24,745 bases of DNA from 66-474 sp039923855 (GCA_039923855.1 JBDTBW010000053.1:1-24745), one strand, 5' to 3'; shown: positions 7,088 to 13,607, counted from the first letter of the stretch. Notes: generated from the sequence alone by a model not told the origin. A program made the numbers and translations.

Positions 7088-7155
7088 CCCCTCACCCCAA
7101 CCCTCTCCCCAGCGGGGAGAGGGAGACAAGCGCGCAGCGCTTGGCGGGTGAGGGG
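7088..7155. repeat. CCCTCACCC-family palindromic element, complete unit (copy D)
   Basis: This 68-bp element lies between proC and yggT and can fold as a three-way junction. The outer stem is 10 bp, CCCCTCACCC (7088-7097) with GGGTGAGGGG (7146-7155). Inside are a 10-bp hairpin, CCCTCTCCCC (7101-7110) with GGGGAGAGGG (7114-7123), and a 7-bp hairpin, CAAGCGC (7127-7133) with GCGCTTG (7137-7143). All three stems are perfect. It is the clearest full unit of a family that recurs at 8429-8539, inside aroB and inside valS. It probably lies in the proC-yggT transcript. Confidence 0.9.
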
Positions 7156-7204
7156 GACACAATGCGGTTTACTCGGCTGCTGCAAAAATGCGACCCTGCG
7201 CGCC

Positions 7205-7777
7205 ATGAGCTATTTCGCCAACGCCGCCGCCCTGCTGATCCAATTCGCGTTCGGCGCGATCGTCGCGCTGCTGGCGTTGCGTCTCTTGGCCGAAGCCGTG
7301 CGCGCGGATTTCTACAATCCGATCTGCCAGTTCCTTTACCGCACCACCAATCCGGTGCTGACACCGCTGCGCCGCGCGATCCCGAACGTGCGCCGGATCA
7401 ACCTTGCCGCGCTGCTGCTGGCGTGGATCGCGGAAGTGTTGAAGAACGCATTGCTGTACGCGCTGATCGGTTTGCGGGCATCGCTTCCCGGCTTGTTGTT
7501 GTTGGGCTTCGCGGATTTGCTGGATTTTTTCGCGATGCTGTATCTCTTGATGATCTTCGCCTGGGCGCTATTGAGTTTCGTCAGCCTGGACGCGCGGCAT
7601 CCGCTGATTCCGTTGCTGGGGCGTCTGGTGGAACCAGCGCTGCGGCCGCTGCGCCGGGTGTTGCCGGCGCCCGGCGGCCTCGATCTTTCCCCCGCGCTGG
7701 CGATCCTGATCCTGCTGCTGCTGCGGCTGCTGGTGGTCGCGCCCTTGATCGATCTGGGACACAGCATCAGCCTGTGA
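7205..7777 (+). CDS. yggT: YggT family integral membrane protein
   Basis: A 190-residue inner-membrane protein with two YGGT repeats. Each has a hydrophobic helix pair and a polar amphipathic segment ending in a Pro-Leu-Arg motif: NPVLTPLRRAIP near 45-56 and EPALRPLRRVLP near 142-153. The repeats are separated by hydrophobic helices near 65-125, and the protein ends in ALAILILLLLRLLVVAPLI. ATG 7205 (MSYFANAAALLIQ) is chosen because the upstream in-frame extension is encoded by the palindromic element and is not hydrophobic. YggT proteins have been linked to osmotic tolerance and, in Gram-positives, to division-related membrane biology; the molecular role is unknown. It sits in the conserved yggS-proC-yggT cluster. 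Confidence 0.92.
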   Translation: MSYFANAAALLIQFAFGAIVALLALRLLAEAVRADFYNPICQFLYRTTNPVLTPLRRAIPNVRRINLAALLLAWIAEVLKNALLYALIGLRASLPGLLLLGFADLLDFFAMLYLLMIFAWALLSFVSLDARHPLIPLLGRLVEPALRPLRRVLPAPGGLDLSPALAILILLLLRLLVVAPLIDLGHSISL

Positions 7778-7812
7778 CGCCGCCTCCGCCGCGCCGGAGT
7801 ATTATTTTCCAA

Positions 7813-7941
7813 GCCTTGGACAAGTCCATCCCGGACTTGCCAAGGCACGCCGAGTCCGGCACCTGTCCGGACTTGGCTTCGCGATCAAGCACAAGTAGCC
7901 AGAGCGTGCTTGACTCGCGTGCGAGCCTTTCATGGCTCGCA
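7813..7941 (+). other. Four consecutive hairpins upstream of the DUF4426 gene
   Basis: The 192-bp gap between yggT and the DUF4426 gene contains four successive inverted repeats. Stem 1 is GCCTTGGACAAGTCC (7813-7827) with GGACTTGCCAAGGC (7833-7846), one bulged A. Stem 2 is AGTCCGG (7853-7859) with CCGGACT (7867-7873). Stem 3 is TCAAGCAC (7885-7892) with GTGCTTGA (7906-7913). Stem 4 is TGCGAGCC (7920-7927) with GGCTCGCA (7934-7941). The last ends 15 nt before the GGAGG ribosome-binding site. It could be a structured leader or a cluster of small repeats; it matches no riboswitch I know. Confidence 0.6.
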
Positions 7942-7969
7942 TTCCCAAATCGATATGGAGGATCGTTCG

Positions 7970-8425
7970 ATGAAAACCTCCCTGCGCATCGCCTTCGCCA
8001 GCGCCACGCTGATCGCGTTGATGATGCTGATGCCGCGCGCCGCGGCGGCCGGACAGAGCCAGCGTTTCGGTCATTACATCGTCTATTACAGCGCGATCTC
8101 CACCGACCTGCTCACCCCGGAGGTGGCCAACGCCTATGGTTATCAGCGCTCCAGCCACAAGGGCCTGGTCAATATCGCGATCAAGCGCGACGCCGGCAAC
8201 GGTGTCGAACAAGCCGTCGCGGGCAAGGTCGATGGCAGCGCGGTCAACCTTTCCGGCCAGCGCGTGCCGGTGGAGTTCAAGGAGGTCAAGGAAGACGACG
8301 CGGTGTATTACCTCGGCACGTTTCCAATCAGCGGCAGCGACACGCTGCGTTTCGATCTGACGGTCACCCCCACCGGCGATACGCCGCACAAATTGGTTTT
8401 CAGCCGGGATTACGTGATCGATTGA
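7970..8425 (+). CDS. DUF4426 domain protein, exported
   Basis: A 151-residue protein from ATG 7970, placed 8 nt after GGAGG (7957-7961). A signal peptide covers about residues 1-27 (hydrophobic ATLIALMMLMPRAAA, cleavage near AAA-GQS). The mature part has the DUF4426 pattern: RFGHYIVYYSAISTDLLTPEVA, then NAYGYQRSSHKGLVNIAI near the N-terminal third, and VYYLGTFPISGSDTLRFDLTV near the C-terminus; a beta-rich fold is likely. In Pseudomonas and Shewanella this family lies in the yggS-proC-yggT neighbourhood, so the position here is expected even though metX and metW are absent. Function unknown. It ends just before a CCCTCACCC-family element and converges on the next gene. Confidence 0.88.
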   Translation: MKTSLRIAFASATLIALMMLMPRAAAAGQSQRFGHYIVYYSAISTDLLTPEVANAYGYQRSSHKGLVNIAIKRDAGNGVEQAVAGKVDGSAVNLSGQRVPVEFKEVKEDDAVYYLGTFPISGSDTLRFDLTVTPTGDTPHKLVFSRDYVID

Positions 8426-8428
8426 AAG

Positions 8429-8539
8429 CCCCTCTCCCGCCGGGAGAGGGGTTGGGGTGAGGGTACGGTCTTGATGACCGCAACCCGAATTACGGACCCT
8501 CACCCGGCGCTACGCGCCACCCTCTCCGATGGGAGAGGG
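8429..8539. repeat. CCCTCACCC-family composite element, intergenic (copy A)
   Basis: The element consists of a tail half, a 30-nt unique spacer and a head half. The tail half is hairpin CCCCTCTCCC (8429-8438) with GGGAGAGGGG (8442-8451), then TTGGGGTGAGGGT. The head half is ACCCTCACCC (8496-8505), hairpin GGCGC-TAC-GCGCC, then CCCTCTCC-GAT-GGGAGAGG. GGGTGAGGGT and ACCCTCACCC are complementary across the spacer. It lies between two convergent genes, and its right part encodes the end of the minus-strand gene. With stems on both sides it may also act as a bidirectional terminator, though there is no U-tract. Confidence 0.9.
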
Positions 8540-9334
8540 ATCAAGCTTGTGCGCCCACTCGCTAATTGCGGCGTGCAGCGCGTCCAGGCCATCGAATAGC
8601 GCGGCCGGGCCGGGTTGCAGGATGATCGGCGATTTGATTTCGCGCAATTGGCCGGCGCGTACCGCGGGGGTCGCGTCCCAACCGGGCCGCGCGGCCATTT
8701 TCTCGGGGCGGAATTTCTTGCCGCACCACGAAGCCAGGATCAAATCGGGCTTACGGCGTACAACTTCCTGCGCGTCGACGATGATGCGCCGCTTCGCGAG
8801 CGAGTGTTCCGCCAGTTCCGGAAACACATCATCGCCGCCGGCGATGCGGATCAACTCGGCCACCCAGCGGATGCCGGAAATCATCGGCTCGTCCCATTCC
8901 TCGAAGTACACGCGCGGCCGGCGCGGCAGCTTCGCGGCGCGTTCGCGTACCTGGTCGATGTGCGATTCGGCTTTCCGCGCGTAATCCTCCGCTTTTTCAG
9001 GCACGCCGACCAGCGCACCCAGCCGCCGGATGTAATCGAGAATCCCGGCGACCGAACGGTGATTGCTGATCCACACCTCGACGCCCGCGGCGATCAATTC
9101 GCGCGCGATGTCGGCCTGGATATCGGAAAAACCGATTACGAAATCCGGTCGCAGTTTCAATATCTCGCCGATCTTCGCGCTGGTGAACGCGGAGACTTTG
9201 GGTTTTTCTTTTCTGGCGAGCGGCGGGCGTACAGTGAAGCCGGAAATGCCGACGATGCGATCCTGTTCGCCGAGCGCATACAGCACTTCGGTTGGCTCTT
9301 CGGTGAGACAAATTATCCGCTGAGGGCCGCTCAT
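8510..9334 (-). CDS. Cobalamin/iron-siderophore-type solute-binding protein (BtuF-like) without signal peptide
   Basis: A 274-residue protein of the Peripla_BP_2 (BtuF/FhuD) fold, which normally delivers vitamin B12 or Fe-siderophores to an ABC transporter. Recognisable parts are RIICLTEEPTEVLYALGE near the start, then VGISGFTVRPP, the LKLRPDFVIGFSDIQADI segment, RVYFEEWDEPMISGIRWVAEL, and the KPDLILASWCGKK and GWDATPAVRAGQL segments. ATG 9334 starts directly at the first strand, so no signal peptide or lipobox is present; a longer frame upstream is only repeat-encoded sequence. No ABC permease or ATPase is nearby. It may be a cytosolic binding protein or a solitary component. The last residues (DPSPIGEGGA) and the TAG stop are encoded by the palindromic element at 8429-8539. 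Confidence 0.85.
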   Translation of the reverse strand: MSGPQRIICLTEEPTEVLYALGEQDRIVGISGFTVRPPLARKEKPKVSAFTSAKIGEILKLRPDFVIGFSDIQADIARELIAAGVEVWISNHRSVAGILDYIRRLGALVGVPEKAEDYARKAESHIDQVRERAAKLPRRPRVYFEEWDEPMISGIRWVAELIRIAGGDDVFPELAEHSLAKRRIIVDAQEVVRRKPDLILASWCGKKFRPEKMAARPGWDATPAVRAGQLREIKSPIILQPGPAALFDGLDALHAAISEWAHKLDPSPIGEGGA

Positions 9335-9371
9335 GCATGATGAACCTGGAGGCGATGAATTATTTTGTGTT

Positions 9372-9459
9372 CGTCGCCCCGGCGCAGGCCGGGGCCTAGT
9401 GGCGATACACCTTGTTCGAGCGTGGTCGCCACTGGATTCCGGCCTACGCCGGAATGACG
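9372..9459. repeat. Mirrored GTCATTCCGG-family repeat pair
   Basis: Two hairpin units face each other. The left is CGTCGCCCCGGCGCAGGCC with GGGGCCTAGTGGCGA. The right is TCGCCACTGGATTCCGGCC with TACGCCGGAATGACG. The arms share CNAGTGGCGA (about 9396-9405 and 9425-9435 reversed), so the pair is a 88-bp near-palindrome around a short spacer, like a BIME. It fills the gap between yjbQ and the BtuF-like gene. Confidence 0.85.
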
Positions 9460-9482
9460 AGCAAAATCGAATGACGTTTCTC

Positions 9483-9923
9483 TCAGTGACCAATGACCGT
9501 CGCGGTCAGCTTGCGCTGATGCGGCCGCGTGCGGTGCTCCCACAGATACACGCCCTGCCAGGTACCGAGCGCGAGTTTGCCGCCATGCACCGGGATCGAG
9601 ACGCTGACGCCGGTGAGGATCGAACGGATATGCGCCGGCATGTCGTCCGGGCCTTCGGCGTCGTGCTGAAACAAGGGATCGCCATCGGGTATCAGGCGCG
9701 CGAAAAAGCGTTCCAGATCCGCGCGCACTTGGCGATCGGCGTTCTCGCCGAGCAGCAGCGAACAACTGGTGTGGTGCGTGAACACGTGCGCGAGACCCGT
9801 TTGGATGCCGCTGGCCCTCAACGCCTCGCTCACCTGCTCGCCGACATCGGTGAAGCCACGGCCGGGCGTATGCACGGTGAAGCCGGCAGCGAAAACGCGC
9901 GCGTTGGCCGGGGCGTGGCTCAT
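9483..9923 (-). CDS. yjbQ: YjbQ/UPF0047 family protein (secondary thiamine-phosphate synthase type)
   Basis: A 146-residue protein of the UPF0047 family, whose E. coli member has weak thiamine-phosphate synthase activity and whose true role is unsettled. The family block THHTSCSLLLGENAD lies at 49-63 and holds the conserved histidine pair. A central DPLFQHDAEGPDDMPAHIRS segment and a C-terminal LALGTWQGVYLWEHR near 117-131 complete the pattern. The ATG at 9923 overlaps the pdxH stop as ATGA, implying translational coupling. The pairing of a PLP-biosynthesis gene with a possible thiamine-related gene is suggestive but does not prove a shared pathway. Confidence 0.92.
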   Translation of the reverse strand: MSHAPANARVFAAGFTVHTPGRGFTDVGEQVSEALRASGIQTGLAHVFTHHTSCSLLLGENADRQVRADLERFFARLIPDGDPLFQHDAEGPDDMPAHIRSILTGVSVSIPVHGGKLALGTWQGVYLWEHRTRPHQRKLTATVIGH

Positions 9924-10507
9924 GGATACAACAACCGCTGTGTCCACTCGCCGTCGCGCAATCGCCAGCAAACGCGCTCGTGCAAACGATGTTTGCCGCC
10001 GTACCAGAATTCCACCAGATCGGGGAGAACGCGATAACCGCCCCATTGCGGCGGCCGCGGCACTTCACGGCCTTCGAATTCGCGTTCCCGGTGCGCCGCG
10101 CTCTGCTCCAGTGTGGCGCGATCGGGCAGCGTCTTAGACTGATCCGACGCCCACGCACCGATCTGGCTCAAACGTGCACGCGAGGCAAAGTATTCATCGG
10201 ATTCTTTGGCGGACAGCTTTTCCGCGTGGCCCTCGATGCGCACCTGCACCGGCCTATCGAGCTGCTTCCAGTGCAGACACAATGCGACCTGCGGATGCGC
10301 CTCGATCTGGTGGCCCTTGTCGCTGTCGTAATGGGTGAAGAAACAAAAACCGCGTTCGTCGAAACTTTTCAGCAATACCAGCCGCGTCGAGACGCGATCG
10401 TCATCGCCCACCGTGGACACGGTCATCGCGGTGGGCTCGGGGTCGCTGCTGCGTTTCGCCGCGTCCAGCAGGTGCTGGAAGGTGCCGAGGATTTCCTGAT
10501 TCAACAT
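9920..10507 (-). CDS. pdxH: Pyridoxamine/pyridoxine 5'-phosphate oxidase
   Basis: This FMN enzyme oxidises PNP or PMP to pyridoxal 5'-phosphate in the cytosol. The 195-residue product is slightly shorter than E. coli PdxH (218) at the N-terminus only. FMN- and substrate-binding blocks are visible: STRLVLLK at 40-47, CFFTHYDSDKGHQI at 55-68, RPVQVRIEG at 85-93, QIGAWASDQS at 115-124, and the C-terminal signature PPQWGGYRVLPDLVEFWYG at 152-170 with RLHER at 174-178 and the terminal RLLYP. The stop overlaps the yjbQ start by 4 nt. A 140-bp palindrome separates it from the response regulator upstream, so it is probably transcribed from its own promoter or reads through that structure. Confidence 0.96.
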   Translation of the reverse strand: MLNQEILGTFQHLLDAAKRSSDPEPTAMTVSTVGDDDRVSTRLVLLKSFDERGFCFFTHYDSDKGHQIEAHPQVALCLHWKQLDRPVQVRIEGHAEKLSAKESDEYFASRARLSQIGAWASDQSKTLPDRATLEQSAAHREREFEGREVPRPPQWGGYRVLPDLVEFWYGGKHRLHERVCWRLRDGEWTQRLLYP

Positions 10508-10529
10508 GGATTGACGTACTCAGGATGTG

Positions 10530-10669
10530 GAATCCCTGCAAACCGTCGCGAGCGAAGGCAGGTTGCACGCCGCCGGAGCGCAGGCACCGGAGTGTACACG
10601 TCAGTACATGAGGATGCCGAGTACCGCAGGCGCGCAAGATGCCGAGCGCAGCAGGTTTGCGGAGATTCC
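10530..10669. repeat. 140-bp imperfect palindromic element with inverted ends
   Basis: The ends GGAATCCCTGCAAACC (10530-10545) and GGTTTGCGGAGATTCC (10654-10669) are inverted copies matching at 13 of 16 positions. The exact centre holds TGTAC-ACGTCA-GTACA (10593-10608). Between them each arm has matching blocks (for example GCGCAGGCACCGGAGT against the complement of ATGCCGAGTACCGCAGG). The right end shares its last base with the stop codon of the response regulator gene. It fills the 161-bp gap before pdxH and contains no gene. Confidence 0.75.
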
Positions 10670-11370
10670 TACGCCGGTTCCAATCTATAGCCGTGTTGAT
10701 AAATCGCCGTCAATCGCAAGCCGTGTTCACCCGATAATTGCAATTTCTTGCGCAGACGGCTGACGTGGGTATCGACGGTGCGGGTGCTGACGCTGGGCCC
10801 CAGGTTCCAGATGTTTTCGAGCAACGCATCGCGGCTGACGATGCGGCCTTGCCGGCGAAACAGATAGCAAGCCAGTTCGTATTCGCGTTGGGTCAGGTCG
10901 ATTTCCTCGCCATCGATGCTGATGCGCCGACGCCCCCCGTCGATCGCATACGGCGGCACCAGCAGCGATGTTTGCGCATCGCTCTCCGCGCCGCCGCGCC
11001 GACGCAATACCGCGCGCACGCGCGCCAGAAGTTCGGCTTGCTTGGGCGGCTTGACCACGTAATCGTCGGCGCCGGCCTGCAGGCCTTCCACGACGTCGCC
11101 TTCCTCGCTGCGCGCGGTGAGGAACAGCACCGGCAAATCGGCGTTGGGGGAATGACGGATCCACTCCAGCACTTCCAGCCCGGTCGCGTCGGGAAGGTTC
11201 CAGTCCAGCAGCAGCAGATCGACCGCTTCGCTGCCGAGGCGCTTGCGGAATTCGCCGGCGCTGGCAAATACCGCGCAGCGATAGCCGGCCGACTGCAGCC
11301 ATAGCCGCACCAGTGCGACTTGCTCGGGATCGTCCTCCAGACAACCGATTGTCCATTCGCGTTCGATCAT
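10669..11370 (-). CDS. OmpR/PhoB-family response regulator, orphan
   Basis: A 233-residue two-domain transcription factor. The receiver domain (about 7-120) has the acidic pair D13/D14 in CLEDDPE, phospho-acceptor D56 in LLLLDWNLP, T85 in LFLTARSEE and K107 in YVVKPPK. The C-terminal winged-helix DNA-binding domain (about 138-231) shows EIDLTQREYELACYLF, the recognition-helix region VSTRTVDTHVSRLRKKL and the terminal wing IYQHGYRL. PP after K107 is a small departure from the usual KPF. No histidine kinase gene is in the window, so its signal and partner are unknown. It lies 27 nt downstream of the dodecin gene on the same strand and may share its transcript. Confidence 0.95.
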   Translation of the reverse strand: MIEREWTIGCLEDDPEQVALVRLWLQSAGYRCAVFASAGEFRKRLGSEAVDLLLLDWNLPDATGLEVLEWIRHSPNADLPVLFLTARSEEGDVVEGLQAGADDYVVKPPKQAELLARVRAVLRRRGGAESDAQTSLLVPPYAIDGGRRRISIDGEEIDLTQREYELACYLFRRQGRIVSRDALLENIWNLGPSVSTRTVDTHVSRLRKKLQLSGEHGLRLTAIYQHGYRLEPA

Positions 11371-11397
11371 GTCGCGCCCCTGTAACGCGCAGTCATC

Positions 11398-11601
11398 TCA
11401 GTCGACCAGAAAGTTGATGCGCATGTTGACGCGCCACTCTTTGATGGAGCCGTCGTCGTTGGTCGATGCCTTGATCTCGTTTACCCACACGCCCTTGATG
11501 TTCTTGACGGTGGTGGCCGCGCGGCTCAAGCCGTGCTTGATGGCGTCCTCGATGCTGGTTCCGGACGATGCGTTCAGTTCGATCACCTTGGTTACTGACA
11601 T
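11398..11601 (-). CDS. Dodecin (flavin-binding storage protein)
   Basis: A 67-residue protein that assembles as a dodecamer and binds pairs of flavins, storing riboflavin or FMN and protecting the cell from free flavin. The family pattern is complete: MSVTKVIELNASS start, SIEDAIKHGLSRAATTVKNI helix, GVWVNEIKA strand with the flavin-stacking tryptophan W39, and WRVNMRINFLVD end. ATG 11601 follows AAAGGAGAC with good spacing. The downstream neighbour is the orphan response regulator. The coexistence with the FMN enzyme PdxH nearby may be incidental. Confidence 0.95.
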   Translation of the reverse strand: MSVTKVIELNASSGTSIEDAIKHGLSRAATTVKNIKGVWVNEIKASTNDDGSIKEWRVNMRINFLVD

Positions 11602-11734
11602 GACAATGTCTCCTTTGGCTGCTTGACCCGCTTCCCGCCGGCGACAAGCGCGCCGGCTTGCACACCATGCAGCAAACCCGCGGCGGGTTCAACCGACAAA
11701 CTGAACCGCTTCGCCGGGCTGGTAGCATTCGCGC

Positions 11735-12283
11735 ATGAATCCGTCGCATAACCTGTTCCTGATCGGCCCGATGGGCGCCGGCAAGACCACCCTCGGCAAA
11801 CGGCTGGCCGCGCACTATCGCCTGCCGTTCATCGATCTGGACGCGCAGATCGAGGCGCACACCGGCGCGGGCGTGCCGCTTATTTTCGATATCGAGGGGG
11901 AACCCGGGTTTCGCCGCCGCGAGGCCGCGCTGCTGGACGAAAGCAGCGCGCGCGACGGCGTGGTGCTCGCCACCGGCGGTGGTGCGGTGCTCGATCCTGG
12001 CAATCGCGAATTGCTGCGCAGGCGTGGTTTCGTGGTGTGGCTGCGGTTCGATGTCGAACAACAATTGCAGCGCCTCGCGCGCGATCGCCAGCGTCCGTTG
12101 CTGCAAACCGCGGATCGCCGCGAGCGGCTCGAAGCGATGGCGATCGCGCGCGATCCACTGTACGGCGAGATCGCTGATCTCATCGTGCCGGCGCAGATGC
12201 ATGCGCCCTCGCGTGCGAGTGAACAGATTGCGGTTTTACTGGACACTCATTGGTCGCGGCCGTCACGGACGGCGACCGCATGA
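11735..12283 (+). CDS. aroK: Shikimate kinase
   Basis: Phosphorylates shikimate at O3 with ATP, the fifth step of the aromatic pathway, in the cytosol. The 182-residue protein carries Walker A GPMGAGKTT at 11-19, the shikimate-binding DLD at 34-36, FDIEGEPGFRRRE at 51-63 with the substrate arginine, the GGG at 81-83, and the lid arginine in DRQRPLL near 117-123. The length is normal. The start ATG 11735 lacks a strong ribosome-binding site. The stop TGA overlaps the aroB ATG (ATGA), so AroB translation is coupled. aroK-aroB is one of the most conserved bacterial pairs. Confidence 0.96.
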   Translation: MNPSHNLFLIGPMGAGKTTLGKRLAAHYRLPFIDLDAQIEAHTGAGVPLIFDIEGEPGFRRREAALLDESSARDGVVLATGGGAVLDPGNRELLRRRGFVVWLRFDVEQQLQRLARDRQRPLLQTADRRERLEAMAIARDPLYGEIADLIVPAQMHAPSRASEQIAVLLDTHWSRPSRTATA

Positions 12284-13521
12284 GTGTCACCCGCGAAATC
12301 GAGGTGGGCCTTGGCGAGCGCTGTTATCCGATCCGGATCGGCGCCGGCCTCCTTTCCGATGCTGCCCTATTCGGCGAGGCCATGCGTGTCGGCATTCGCG
12401 GGAGGCACGTTCTGCTGGTCAGCGACGACAACGTTGCGCCGTTGTATGCGCAGCGGCTGCGCGATGCGCTTGCTGTTTGCCCTCTCCCAGCGGGAGAGGG
12501 TGGCGCGCATGCGCCGGGTGAGGGTGAGGCAGGATGCCGAACGGAAAACGCGCCAAGGATGGCGGATCGTGGAACTGAGCCCTCATCCCTTCCCCTCTTC
12601 CGAAGGGAGCCGGGTTCATTGCATATCGCAACGCTGGTTTTACCCGCTGGCGAAGCGCACAAGAATCTGGATGCGATATCACGCATTTTCGACGCGCTGG
12701 CGGCGCTCGGCGCCACCCGCGATGCCTGCATCATCGCGCTCGGCGGCGGCGTGGTCGGCGACATCGCGGGTTTCGCCGCGGCCTGCTGGATGCGCGGCAT
12801 CGATTTTATCCAGATGCCGACCACCCTGCTGGCGATGGTGGACTCGTCCGTCGGCGGCAAGACCGGCGTGGATCACGCCGCGGGCAAGAACCTCATCGGC
12901 GCCTTCCACCAGCCACGCGCGGTGATCGCCGATCTTTCCACGCTGGCCACTTTGTCAGACCGCGAATTCGTCGCCGGCTTCGCCGAGGTCATCAAGACGG
13001 CATGCATCGGCGACGCGACTTTTTTCGCCTGGCTCGAACAAAACACGGACGCATTGCTGGCGCGCGACGCGGACGCGTTGACGCACGTCATCGCTACCTG
13101 CTGCTGTTTCAAAGCCGGCGTGGTCGAGCGCGACGAGCGCGAGCAACGCGAGCGAGCGCTGTTGAATTTTGGCCACACTTTCGGTCACGCGATCGAAACC
13201 GAATCCGGCTTCGGCGCGCTGCTGCACGGTGAGGCGATCGCGATCGGAATGGTGCTCGCGGCAAGTCTGTCACAACAGTTCGGGATGGCAAAGGAACCCG
13301 ATACGCAAAGGCTTTGCGCGTTACTGCAGCGTTTCGGATTGCCAACCGTAATGCCTGCCGGCACCGATGCCGATGCATTGCTCGCGCATATGCGCCTCGA
13401 CAAAAAAAACCGCGCGGGTTCGCTGCGCTTGATCCTGTGGCGTGGCATCGGACGCGCGGGGATCGTCGAGGACGTGGAAGATTCGAAGATAATTGAAATT
13501 CTGGGAACGCGGAGACGATAA
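12280..13521 (+). CDS. aroB: 3-Dehydroquinate synthase with repeat-encoded internal insertion
   Basis: Converts DAHP to 3-dehydroquinate using NAD and a divalent metal. ATG 12280 overlaps the aroK stop and gives 413 residues, against about 362 in E. coli. NAD-binding GGGVVGD is at 155-161, PTTLLAMVDSSVGGKT at 180-195 and the GKNLIGAF block at 202-209. The metal ligands are E236, H299 and H316, with exactly the spacing of E. coli E184/H247/H264 (63 and 17). Compared with E. coli, the offset jumps from +7 at APLY (53-56) to +52 at LPAGE (121-125), so about 45 residues are inserted between them. This stretch (about 66-114, rich in Gly, Pro, Glu and Arg) is encoded by a palindromic element. All catalytic parts are intact, so the gene is probably functional. 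Confidence 0.95.
   Translation: MSVTREIEVGLGERCYPIRIGAGLLSDAALFGEAMRVGIRGRHVLLVSDDNVAPLYAQRLRDALAVCPLPAGEGGAHAPGEGEAGCRTENAPRMADRGTEPSSLPLFRREPGSLHIATLVLPAGEAHKNLDAISRIFDALAALGATRDACIIALGGGVVGDIAGFAAACWMRGIDFIQMPTTLLAMVDSSVGGKTGVDHAAGKNLIGAFHQPRAVIADLSTLATLSDREFVAGFAEVIKTACIGDATFFAWLEQNTDALLARDADALTHVIATCCCFKAGVVERDEREQRERALLNFGHTFGHAIETESGFGALLHGEAIAIGMVLAASLSQQFGMAKEPDTQRLCALLQRFGLPTVMPAGTDADALLAHMRLDKKNRAGSLRLILWRGIGRAGIVEDVEDSKIIEILGTRRR
12480..12613. repeat. CCCTCACCC-family composite element inside aroB (copy C)
   Basis: The left half has hairpin CCCTCTCCC (12480-12488) with GGGAGAGGG (12492-12500), then hairpin GGCGC-GCAT-GCGCC, then GGGTGAGGGT (12516-12525). After about 50 nt comes the right half, CCCTCATCCC (12580-12589) with CCCCTCTTCC-GA-AGGGAG. 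It has the same tail-spacer-head build as 8429-8539, in the opposite orientation. It is read through in the aroB frame, giving peptides such as PLPAGEGGAHAPGEG. Confidence 0.88.
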
Positions 13522-13526
13522 AAAAT

Positions 13527-13607
13527 CGTCATTCCGGCCATGGATTGGCCGGAATCCAGTGCCATGGACGGTAAAGCCACTGGATTCCGGCCTGCGCCGG
13601 AATGACG
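13527..13607. repeat. Mirrored GTCATTCCGG-family repeat pair
   Basis: An 81-bp near-perfect palindrome begins 6 bp after the aroB stop. Left unit: CGTCATTCCGGCC, loop, GGCCGGAATCCAGTG. Spacer: CCATGGACGGTAAAGC. Right unit: CACTGGATTCCGGCC, loop TGC, GCCGGAATGACG. The rest of the 230-bp gap to the WGR gene (13608-13751) shows no gene. Confidence 0.9.

Noticed and set aside
6040..7206. A 388-codon open frame antisense to proC
   Set aside because: Its sequence is Arg/Pro-rich low-complexity and follows from proC codon usage; no domain is visible.
9335..9493. A 53-codon N-terminal extension of the BtuF-like gene
   Set aside because: It is encoded by the mirrored repeat and adds no signal peptide or family sequence.
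12250..12279. A TTG start for aroB ten codons upstream
   Set aside because: The ATG at 12280 overlaps the aroK stop in the classical ATGA manner and matches the family start.
12475..12620. aroB as a pseudogene or frameshifted gene
   Set aside because: The frame is open throughout and all NAD and metal residues are in place with the right spacing.
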